A stretch of DNA of 32,092 bases from Deltaproteobacteria bacterium (GTDB taxonomy: Bacteria > Desulfobacterota > Deferrisomatia > Deferrisomatales > BM512): positions 1 to 32,092 of the forward strand of contig JAUVAU010000028.1 in NCBI GenBank assembly GCA_030591565.1, in the 5' to 3' direction. Under the pieces are notes generated by a model. The model was not told the origin of the DNA. It worked only from the letters and a program-made list of their open reading frames with translations, and searched no databases. Positions within the stretch are counted from its first letter, which is position 1; the number at the start of each line of letters is the position of its first letter. Both the position numbers and the translations under genes were made by a program. Shown piece after piece: positions 15,349-22,050 of this stretch.

Positions 15349-15570
15349 CATTTGATCGGGTTTATGTGATGCGGGGACTGCTCGTCCCCTGCACCCCGAG
15401 GGTACTTTCTCTGCGCGGAGAAAGTACCGCAAAGACGCGCCCCTTCGAGCACGTGTGCTTCCCTTCGGGAACCGTTCGCGTCTGAGGGAGGGTCATGAAC
15501 TCGGCTTCGCCTCAGACAGCATGACCCTCAAAGACTCCTCATCCGCTCACTGCACAGCTCGGTGGGGGAG
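15349..15570 (+). repeat. R1 repeat, copy B
   Basis: Same hairpin order as copy A: GGGGAC 15373-15378 / GTCCCC 15384-15389 (loop TGCTC); GGTACTTTCTC 15401-15411 / GAGAAAGTACC 15418-15428; AGACGCG 15433-15439 / CGCGTCT 15477-15483; GAGGGTCAT 15488-15496 / ATGACCCTC 15521-15529; the same tail. In hairpin II two base pairs differ from copy A and both differences are compensated on the opposite arm. It fills the gap between YaiI and the second orphan nuclease gene. Confidence 0.85.
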
Positions 15571-15623
15571 TTGAAAGTCAAAAGCAAAATATTAAAAGGA
15601 AAGGACTAAAACCCTAGAACATC

Positions 15624-16937
15624 TTAGATATTCTCTTCGTTGTGATCATAACCCAAGCCAAGACCTCTAAGTATTTCCCAAACAGGAAGAAACTCTCTTA
15701 ATGTCTTATAGGAATATTTAGGAAGATCATCGGAAAAATATATATCATCTTCTTTTCTGTCATAAATGTGATCTATGTACCTCATATATATCTTACGCAA
15801 CAACCCACTTTGAAACACATCTAAATTATGAGTACATACAGCATCAATCATACTAGTCTTGATACCATACCAATCTGGCAAAGATATTTCGTTACCGATA
15901 GTTTCGCCATCTGTATTCCTAAAACACTTTTGGAATTCTTCCCTGACAATACGAATCGCAAGGCCATGAAAACTTGACTCAAGGCTTTCTACCCAAAATT
16001 CTTGTTCGTCTTTGGCCAATTGATCATAAACCGACTGAATTTCCTCTAGCCGTCCTAGGTTGGAGTCCCCGTAAATACCCCCGTCATCCACAGTGGTACG
16101 AAATGAAGCAAATGGGTTAATAAAGACTACGTAAATGACATTGGGGTATGGGAAATTTTGACCAATTTTTCCCCATTTCTGAGATGCATAAACTAGAGAA
16201 TGAAAACCTTCAGCCTCTAAGCGGTGCGATATAGTACTGGAGATTGTATTTAGTGCTTTTTTGGAGTAGTCCGGAATTCCCTTGCCATCAGTTTTTAGAT
16301 CAGAATCTATCCAGCCATCAATATCTTGAAACGCAATAGCCACAGTAAGCATTGACCTATCATCAAAAAGCTTATTTTCAAACCATTGATAATAGGATTC
16401 ATGCGGATAATAGACAGTTAGAGTTATTTCGCTATCTAGTTGTTTAGGTATGAGTGCGGCTGTTGATTTATTGTTACCTAAAAGCTCCTGCACAAATGCA
16501 TCTCTGACAGTTCTAGTCTCCATCGGAGCAATTAAAACTGAATTCATTGCCCCTTCTGCTACACCGGGAAATACAGAACAAAAATGATTTGCGTAAGCAA
16601 GAAGCTCTGTGTAAGCCTGTCTTTCCGTTTGTTTGGATTTTTTTAATTCTATTATTGTTAGTCCATTGTCTTCTGAACTTCCGAAAAGATCAATTCTTGT
16701 TGTTGAATCTCCTTTTTTTTCAAGACGCAATTCTTTCGCTGTAATAACCAAAGATTCTAGTCCATCAATAATTCTATTTATTTTTTGCTCCGCTATTTGT
16801 TGCAAAAGAAAACTCAAAGGAGGAAATCTGTCACCTTCCCAACTTACTGGTTCGCGACGGCCCAATATCAAACTTGCTAAAGAGTCTTTATGCTTTTCAA
16901 AAAGATGATCTCTGAGTTCATTTTCTGTAAATTGCAT
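15624..16937 (-). CDS. Orphan PD-(D/E)XK nuclease-fold protein (NucS-like core)
   Basis: 437 residues from ATG 16937 (MQFTENELRDHLF); ATG 16949 and 17012 are in frame and would add 4 or 25 residues. The core reads L-V-I-T-A-K-E-L-R-L, then R-I-D83-L-F-G on one strand, 13 residues, then I-I-E97-L-K99, then a helix with Y-T-E-L-L-A-Y-A-N. This D-x13-ExK plus Q/E-helix pattern is that of DNA nucleases related to NucS/EndoMS and many restriction enzymes. The rest (about 300 residues) is unassigned. Strongly AT-rich, with a run of T/A-rich codons, unlike the GC-rich neighbours: a likely acquired defence or repair gene. Bracketed by R1 copy B and R2 copy B; no partner methylase. Confidence 0.6.
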   Translation of the reverse strand: MQFTENELRDHLFEKHKDSLASLILGRREPVSWEGDRFPPLSFLLQQIAEQKINRIIDGLESLVITAKELRLEKKGDSTTRIDLFGSSEDNGLTIIELKKSKQTERQAYTELLAYANHFCSVFPGVAEGAMNSVLIAPMETRTVRDAFVQELLGNNKSTAALIPKQLDSEITLTVYYPHESYYQWFENKLFDDRSMLTVAIAFQDIDGWIDSDLKTDGKGIPDYSKKALNTISSTISHRLEAEGFHSLVYASQKWGKIGQNFPYPNVIYVVFINPFASFRTTVDDGGIYGDSNLGRLEEIQSVYDQLAKDEQEFWVESLESSFHGLAIRIVREEFQKCFRNTDGETIGNEISLPDWYGIKTSMIDAVCTHNLDVFQSGLLRKIYMRYIDHIYDRKEDDIYFSDDLPKYSYKTLREFLPVWEILRGLGLGYDHNEENI

Positions 16938-17019
16938 ATATTTTCTCATCCGTTTGATTTGCTTGTCAGGTCTAAGATACGAGGCATTGTATTTAAATAT
17001 TTCAAAAGGCAAAGTATTT

Positions 17020-17230
17020 TTTCGACTGACAAGGAGACGCGCAAGTGAACGACCGAGGCAATAGCTTCACTATGCCGAAGGGTGTGAGCGAGCACGCGAC
17101 GCATATCAGTCGTAAAAAGACGAGCCGCATATTTTTTAGGCGAGCACGCGACGAAGTCAGTCGTAAAAAGACGAGCCGCATATTTTTTAGGCGAGCACAA
17201 GACCAAGTCAGGCGGGAAAAGCCGCGCCTT
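17020..17230 (+). repeat. R2 repeat, copy B, with 51-bp tandem duplication
   Basis: Same core as 10888-10971. CGACTGA 17023-17029 pairs perfectly with TCAGTCG 17106-17112. A 51-base unit (starting CAGTCGTAAAAAGACGAGCC) occurs at 17107-17157 and again at 17158-17208, and a third partial unit follows (CAGGCGGGAAAAGCCG). Each unit ends in GGCGAGCAC. The open frame through the duplication on the minus strand (17206-16946) is repeat-driven and not a gene. Confidence 0.75.
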
Positions 17231-17238
17231 CCCCCATT

Positions 17239-17727
17239 TTAATCCACCAACCTCGAAACCAACACCGGCCGCTTAGTCTTACGAAGCACGCGCTCGGACA
17301 CTCTGCCCAGGAACACTTCTTTCAGCGGGCCTTTGCCGTGGCTTGCCATGACGATGAGGTCGGCGTCAACCTCTTCGGCCTTGTCGATGATGGCCTGGGC
17401 GGGTGCGCCGTGGAGGGCGGTGATGGATTTGATCTTTTTCAGCTCTTCGGGGTGGCTGTTCAGCTCGTCGGTTGCGAATTTTTTGAGCCTTCGCTGTATC
17501 TCTTCAACGGCTTCGTCTTCCGATTCCATCTCCAGCTTCATGAACATCTCTTCGCCCATGACGGTGGCGACGTAGTTGACCATGGCGGAGTCCACGTTGG
17601 GGATGACGTGCATGATGTGTATGTCGGAGCCGAACTTGCTTGCAATGGCGACGGCGTGCCTGAACGCCTTGGCCGAGTTGGCTGAGAGATCGGTGGTGTA
17701 GAGGATCGTCTTGTATTCGGGCAGCAT
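17239..17727 (-). CDS. Universal stress protein (UspA family)
   Basis: 162 residues in one Usp domain: Y-K-T-I-L-Y-T-T-D-L-S at the start, I-H-I-M-H-V-I-P strand, a longer-than-usual helical insert (residues about 60-100, highly charged), then H-G-A-P-A-Q-A-I, D-L-I-V-M-A-S-H-G-K and the C-terminal P-V-L-V. The ATP-type signature G-x2-G-x9-G-(S/T) is present as A-S-H-G-x9-G-R, so the first Gly and the Ser/Thr are replaced and ATP binding is uncertain. AGGAAAGG lies before the ATG. The R3 element ends only 25 bases upstream, so the promoter lies in R3 or transcription runs through from the TRAP genes. Confidence 0.9.
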   Translation of the reverse strand: MLPEYKTILYTTDLSANSAKAFRHAVAIASKFGSDIHIMHVIPNVDSAMVNYVATVMGEEMFMKLEMESEDEAVEEIQRRLKKFATDELNSHPEELKKIKSITALHGAPAQAIIDKAEEVDADLIVMASHGKGPLKEVFLGRVSERVLRKTKRPVLVSRLVD

Positions 17728-17751
17728 GGGTTTTCCTTTCCTGCTATGCGC

Positions 17752-18013
17752 CTAGGAGGCTCTTGCGAAAAACTCTCCCGAAGCGGGGGGGGTAACACTA
17801 AACAGGGCTAAACCGGGCTAAACCTGAGATTTTAGCCGATGCCGGGCAAACCTCCAACTAAGCCGACGATAGCCTGGAAGCCCCGAAGATCCTTCGAGGG
17901 CTAGGAAGGGAAGAAAAATGACCGCAGGCATACCGAAAAGTATTTCGAGGATCATTTTTCGCCCCTGACAACGTCACTCGGAGGATATCCGGGGTTTCTC
18001 AACCACCCCCTAG
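17752..18013 (-). repeat. R3 repeat, inverted copy with CTAG ends (about 262 bp)
   Basis: Bounded by CTAG 17752-17755 and CTAG 18010-18013. Read on the minus strand it matches 5531-5778 along its length. It holds the internal hairpin (GAAAAATGA near 17913 with TCATTTTTC near 17953). The TRAP permease reading frame enters it at the CTAG and stops at TGA 17999-18001, so the last residues (LGGG) come from the element. It separates the permease gene from the stress-protein gene. Confidence 0.8.
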
Positions 18014-20074
18014 CGCCGCATCTCTTAGTGCGCGGGGTCTCTGTATAAGATAGACGACACCCCAAAGCGCGATTCCAGCCAGATAGAGCCAGTAACGCTG
18101 GTCGTGGGCGAGCCCGATCCAGCGGGCGATCATGTCGGGCCTGAGCATTATCGTTGTCACGCCCAGCAGCAGCACGATGTCGTGCCACTTGTTCCTGGCG
18201 ATGAACCACCCCTGGGTCGCCGAGGCGAAGGCGAAGGTCCCCACACAGGTCATGAGGAAGATCAGTATGGCCTGGAGCCAGCTGTCGATTCCGTGGAGGA
18301 TAAGGTCATGGTTGAGGATGAAGACGAAGGGCAGGATCGCCGTTCGTATGTCATACATAAACCCCTGTATCCCCGTCTTTATCGGGTCCGATTTGGCTAT
18401 CGCAGCCGCAGCATAGGCGGCCAACCCCACCGGTGGCGTGTCATCAGCCAATATGCCGAAGTAGAAGCAGAAGAGGTGCGCTGCGATCAAGGGCACGAAG
18501 AAACCCTGCATATCGGCTATCGCCACGATCGCCGGGGCGGTGAGCGACGCCATGACGATATAGGTCGCGGTGGTGGGTAGTCCCATGCCGATGAGAAGGC
18601 TTGCTATGGCGGTTATGCCCAGCATCAGCATTATGTTGCCGCCGCTGAGGATGTCGATGATCTCGGTAATCAGTCCGCCAAGCCCCATGGTCACCACGCC
18701 GACGATGATACCGGCGGCCGCAGTGGCGATAGCCACGCTGACCATGTTCCTGGCCCCTGATATGAGCCCCGCGAGTATATCCTTCAACCCCCGCATGAAC
18801 GCGTCTCCCACCGGTTGGCCTGTCTGCATGGCGCGGATCGGGTGCTGTACGAGCATGATGACTATCAACGTCATGATCGCCCTGAACGCGGCCATGTCAG
18901 GCGAGTGGCGCGGTATGATGAGTTCATAGAGCAGCACGAAAATAGGAATCATAAAGTGGAGACCACGCAAAAGCGTCTGCAAGAATACCGGCAGCTCGGA
19001 CTTGGCGAGTCCCTTCAGCCCCAGCTTGGAGGCCTCGATATGGGTCAGGTAAAAAAGCGTGGCGTAGGAGGCAAAGGCTGGTATCGCCGCAGCCTTGCAC
19101 ACATCCAGATAGGGCACGTTCACATACTCGGCGATGATGAACGCCGCCGCGCCCATGATCGGGGGCATAATCTGCCCGTCGGTGGAGGCCGCAACCTCGA
19201 TGGCCGCCGCCTTCCTGGCCGGGTAGCCTACCTTCTTCATGAGCGGGATGGTGAAGGTACCGGTGGTCACCACGTTGGCGATCGAGGAGCCGGATACCAG
19301 CCCGGTCAATCCACTCGCCATCACCGCCGCCTTTGCCGGTCCGCCCTTGTACTTGCCCAGCATGCTCATCGCCAGATCGATGAAGAACTTGCCCCCCCCC
19401 GCCTTGTCCAGCATAGAGCCAAACAGCACGAAGAGGAAAACAATGGTGGCCGAAACATCCAGCGGTATGCCGTAGATACCCTCGGTCGTGAGCGAAATCT
19501 GCGTAATGTAACGGTTGATGCTGACACCCTTGAAGGCGATCACGTCGGGCATATAGGGACCAAAGAATGAATAGAGAGTGAAAAATATGGCGATCACCGG
19601 CAGCGCGGGGCCGATGACTCTTCGTGCGGCGTCCAGAAGCACCACCACCAGCACGATACCGATAAAGATATCCGTCCCCGTGGGGGTGCCGACCCGCGTC
19701 GCCAACTCTTCGTAAAAGATTGCTATGTAAAGAGCAGCGCCCACTGAAACAGCCGCGACCACCCAGTCCATGACGGGTATAGCGTGGGTTTCACTCAGCC
19801 ATCGCAGGCCGGGCGTGGCGATCTTTCTTCTCAAAGTCGGGTATGAAAGAAATACGATTGCGAAGGCGAAAGCGAGATGGATCGCCCGTATGTAGGTCGA
19901 GTCCACGAGGAGCCAGCTTGCCAGCGACAGCTGCAAGATCGACCAGCAGAGCGCAATGGCGGGGACAACCCAGAGCAGCAGCCCCTGGGGCCTCCTGAGG
20001 CCGAGTTCCTCCTCCTCTTTCATCTTGCGCGCAGCGTCGAGACCCTGGGAATCCTGGCTTAGCTCTTCAGACAT
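17999..20074 (-). CDS. TRAP transporter fused permease (DctQM), TAXI-associated
   Basis: 691-residue inner-membrane protein. The N-terminal quarter (to about 190) has the four-helix DctQ-like part; the rest is DctM-like with many helices and the conserved segments V-S-G-S-S-I-A-N-V-V-T-T-G-T-F-T-I-P, A-A-S-T-D-G-Q-I-M-P-P-I-M-G-A-A and G-M-G-L-P-T-T-A-T-Y. This single-chain form is typical of TAXI TRAP systems, which import carboxylates or amino acids such as glutamate with a cation gradient. It lies 132 bases downstream of its binding protein. The native C-terminus appears to be replaced by four residues from the R3 insertion. The substrate is unknown; nearby glutamate dehydrogenase makes glutamate possible but unproven. 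Confidence 0.93.
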   Translation of the reverse strand: MSEELSQDSQGLDAARKMKEEEELGLRRPQGLLLWVVPAIALCWSILQLSLASWLLVDSTYIRAIHLAFAFAIVFLSYPTLRRKIATPGLRWLSETHAIPVMDWVVAAVSVGAALYIAIFYEELATRVGTPTGTDIFIGIVLVVVLLDAARRVIGPALPVIAIFFTLYSFFGPYMPDVIAFKGVSINRYITQISLTTEGIYGIPLDVSATIVFLFVLFGSMLDKAGGGKFFIDLAMSMLGKYKGGPAKAAVMASGLTGLVSGSSIANVVTTGTFTIPLMKKVGYPARKAAAIEVAASTDGQIMPPIMGAAAFIIAEYVNVPYLDVCKAAAIPAFASYATLFYLTHIEASKLGLKGLAKSELPVFLQTLLRGLHFMIPIFVLLYELIIPRHSPDMAAFRAIMTLIVIMLVQHPIRAMQTGQPVGDAFMRGLKDILAGLISGARNMVSVAIATAAAGIIVGVVTMGLGGLITEIIDILSGGNIMLMLGITAIASLLIGMGLPTTATYIVMASLTAPAIVAIADMQGFFVPLIAAHLFCFYFGILADDTPPVGLAAYAAAAIAKSDPIKTGIQGFMYDIRTAILPFVFILNHDLILHGIDSWLQAILIFLMTCVGTFAFASATQGWFIARNKWHDIVLLLGVTTIMLRPDMIARWIGLAHDQRYWLYLAGIALWGVVYLIQRPRALRDAALGGG

Positions 20075-20156
20075 CTAAAAACTCCTGAACCCGTGATTAA
20101 ACCCGGCGAAAAAACTTTTTGGGAATGACGACCAATAAAACCGCCATGAAGGAAAA

Positions 20157-20186
20157 CCGGGCGGGAAGGTCTCCCCTCCCGCCCGG
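20157..20186 (-). terminator. Hairpin between TAXI binding protein and TRAP permease
   Basis: CCGGGCGGGA 20157-20166 pairs perfectly with TCCCGCCCGG 20177-20186, followed on the minus strand by TTTTCC. It sits between the two co-directional genes and probably reduces read-through or protects the upstream mRNA, giving more binding protein than permease. Confidence 0.7.
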
Positions 20187-20205
20187 CGATATTTCCGTCA
20201 AGCTG

Positions 20206-21177
20206 TTACTTCATCAGGCCGGCTTCTTTGTAGTACTTCAAAGCGCCGGGATGCATCGGAGCGGAGAGGCCCTGCAGCATGGACTCCTTGGTCAGCACCT
20301 GATAGGCGGGGTGGAGCTTTTTGAAGGCGTCGAAGTTGTCGAAGACCTCTTTGACGACCGCGTAGACGATGTCTTCAGCCACGTCCGAGGAGGTGCAGAA
20401 GGTCGCCTTCACGCCGAAGGTAGCCGCATCGCCTTCGTTAGCCACGCCCTTGTACATGGAGACGGGAATGGAAGAAGGAGCGTAGTAGGAGAACTTGGAG
20501 GTCAGGGCATCGACATATTTCGCGGGGACTTCCACGAAGCGCACCTTGCGAGCGCCCGCGACAGCTTCCTTGACCGAACCGTTGGGGTGACCGACGGTGT
20601 AGAAGAAGGCATCAATTCTGCCGTCTTGGAGCATACCGGCTGACTCGGCGGCTTTCAGCCCCTCAGCGGTGATGTCTTTTTCAACATCGATTCCTGCGGC
20701 GGCAAAAAGGTCCATCGCGTTGCCGCGCTGACCGGAACCGGGGTTGCCGATATTGATGATTTTACCCTTCATGTCGTCAACGGTCTTGATCCCGCTCTCG
20801 TCAGCGGCGACGATGGTCACGGATTCGGGATGGATGGAGAATACTGCGCGAAGCTTCGTCTGGGGCTTGCCGTCCCAGTCAGCCTTGCCATTGTAAGCCT
20901 GATACTGGCGGTCAGACTGGATGACGCCGAACTCAAGGTCGCCGGCCATGATGGCGTTGACGTTGAACACAGAGCCGCCGGTGGACTCAACGGTGACGCG
21001 CAGGTTGTACTCCGAGCGCTTCTTGTTGACCATCTTGGAGATCGCGCCGCCGGTGGGATAGTAGACGCCTGTTACGCCGCCGGTGCCGATAGTGGCGTAG
21101 CGCATGGCGGCATTGGTCACGGGTGCAAAAAAGCCGCACAGAGTGAGAACTACGGTTAGTGCCAGAAACTTCTTCAT
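20206..21177 (-). CDS. TAXI family TRAP solute-binding protein
   Basis: 323 residues from ATG 21177, placed after AAGGAGGAAG; an ATG at 21195 precedes the SD site. Signal peptide MKKFLALTVVLTLCGFF, cleaved near VTNA. Mature features of the TAXI family: I-G-T-G-G-V-T-G-V-Y-Y-P-T-G-G-A-I at the N-terminus (family-defining), then L-E-F-G-V-I-Q-S-D, V-D-D-M-K-G-K-I-I-N-I-G-N-P-G-S-G and a F-F-Y-T-V-G-H-P segment. It captures a small carboxylate or amino acid in the periplasm and hands it to the fused permease encoded downstream. First gene of the transport unit. Confidence 0.95.
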   Translation of the reverse strand: MKKFLALTVVLTLCGFFAPVTNAAMRYATIGTGGVTGVYYPTGGAISKMVNKKRSEYNLRVTVESTGGSVFNVNAIMAGDLEFGVIQSDRQYQAYNGKADWDGKPQTKLRAVFSIHPESVTIVAADESGIKTVDDMKGKIINIGNPGSGQRGNAMDLFAAAGIDVEKDITAEGLKAAESAGMLQDGRIDAFFYTVGHPNGSVKEAVAGARKVRFVEVPAKYVDALTSKFSYYAPSSIPVSMYKGVANEGDAATFGVKATFCTSSDVAEDIVYAVVKEVFDNFDAFKKLHPAYQVLTKESMLQGLSAPMHPGALKYYKEAGLMK

Positions 21178-21595
21178 CTCTTCCTCCTTATACATACGGT
21201 TAGTGAATCTCTCCCCTTGCCATTGGTTTTATAGATTGGGAATGCTCATCCCCATGAAACCTTGAATCAGTCCAGAATTCCCCTTGCGAATCACGTGTAA
21301 AGAAGTCAAAGAACGCTTGAGTGAAAGACCTTAACCCTCCCCGCTTGCTACCAACCAAGCGGAAGATATCCATTTTACTGAAAATTTCGGAAATTACAAA
21401 TTTGAGGACATAAATAATTATGCGCCACCCTGCGCCAAACCGATCAAGAGTCACCCTCGTGCAGTTGTGCAAGGTAAATCAGGAGTGTGAATCATGCTTT
21501 TTTGCCCTCTACGCACAGGCGTGGTATCGTTGCGGGTAGTGAAGCATATTCACGGGGACAGCCTCAGTGCAGGCTTGAAGAGGGAGCGCGCGAAG
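21178..21595. other. Intergenic region between TAXI genes and the small secreted protein
   Basis: About 420 bases without a supported gene. 21225-21255 (CATTGGTTTTATAGATTGGG, then AATGCTCATCCCC) resembles the first segment of R1 in weakened form. AT-rich at 21370-21420, a likely promoter zone for the divergent transcripts. A 90-codon minus-strand frame (21200-21472) has no recognisable protein pattern and covers the R1-like part, so it is not called. Confidence 0.35.
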
Positions 21596-21814
21596 ATGAG
21601 GATATTTTCATTGATGATGCTGGTTTTATTCGCCACAGCCGCCACCGCGTTAGCGGTCCCGAGCGACCTCAAGGTCGTCAACAACAAGAACCAGGCGTGC
21701 ATCGACCAGCACAAGCGCAACGTGAAAGTCTGCCTCAAATACCACGACCCGATCATTCGCGGCAAATGCATGAAGGCAGCGGCAAAAAAGCAGAGCCGCT
21801 GCACCGGGAAGTAA
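21596..21814 (+). CDS. Small secreted protein with four cysteines (72 aa)
   Basis: Start at ATG 21596 after AGAGGGAG; a longer frame from 21494 lacks an SD site and would bury the signal peptide. Signal peptide MRIFSLMMLVLFATAATALA, then a short mature domain of about 52 residues with four Cys spaced evenly (A-C-I-D, V-C-L-K, K-C-M-K, R-C-T-G) and many Lys/Arg. The cysteines do not form CxxCH, so no heme; two disulfides are more likely. It is periplasmic and basic, and precedes the octaheme cytochrome gene, separated by a terminator-like hairpin. Family unknown. Confidence 0.75.
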   Translation: MRIFSLMMLVLFATAATALAVPSDLKVVNNKNQACIDQHKRNVKVCLKYHDPIIRGKCMKAAAKKQSRCTGK

Positions 21815-21845
21815 CCACCCCGAACCAACACCCCTCGCACAAATC

Positions 21846-21880
21846 AGGGGCGGCCATATGGCTGCCCCTTCTCATTTCCT
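21846..21880 (+). terminator. Terminator-like hairpin after the small Cys protein
   Basis: AGGGGCGGCC pairs with GGCTGCCCCT (one mismatch or wobble) around ATAT, 21846-21869, followed by a T-rich run to 21885. It ends the small secreted protein transcript ahead of the cytochrome gene. Confidence 0.7.
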
Positions 21881-21899
21881 TTTTTCGCTGTACCCTTAA

Positions 21900-21939
21900 C
21901 CGGGACAAGTCAAAGCGGTCCGGGACAGGTCAAATCGGG
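21900..21939 (+). repeat. 20-bp tandem repeat upstream of the octaheme cytochrome gene
   Basis: CCGGGACAAGTCAAAGCGGT (21900-21919) is followed directly by CCGGGACAGGTCAAATCGGG (21920-21939), 17 of 20 bases identical. Each carries GTCAAA, which is also the right arm of the palindrome at 21956-21971, so three spaced half-sites precede the gene. Confidence 0.7.
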
Positions 21940-21955
21940 ATTGATTCACTCTTAG

Positions 21956-21971
21956 TTTGACCCACGTCAAA
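21956..21971 (+). promoter_or_regulatory. CRP/FNR-type palindrome (HcpR-like) before the octaheme cytochrome
   Basis: TTTGACCCACGTCAAA is a perfect inverted repeat TTTGAC-N4-GTCAAA. The spacing is that of CRP/FNR-family operators, and TTGAC-N4-GTCAA is close to the site described for HcpR, a delta-proteobacterial regulator of nitrosative-stress genes. It lies 80 bases before the start codon, a suitable place for activation. Confidence 0.6.
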
Positions 21972-22050
21972 GAATGCGGCACGCTGGCGGTCTAACTTCC
22001 ACCTATGGCCTGCGTACAGGATTCATAAACTCGTAAAGAGGAGATAGAGC

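Noticed and set aside
8147-15570. CRISPR array
   Set aside because: Repeats are 200-350 bp apart by kilobases and hairpin-rich; no short regularly spaced repeats with unique spacers exist in the window.
16946-17206. 86-codon minus-strand frame with repeated SPKKYAARLFTTD
   Set aside because: The repeat in the protein simply mirrors the 51-bp tandem duplication of R2.
21200-21472. 90-codon minus-strand frame
   Set aside because: No ribosome site or family pattern, and part of it lies on an R1-like segment.
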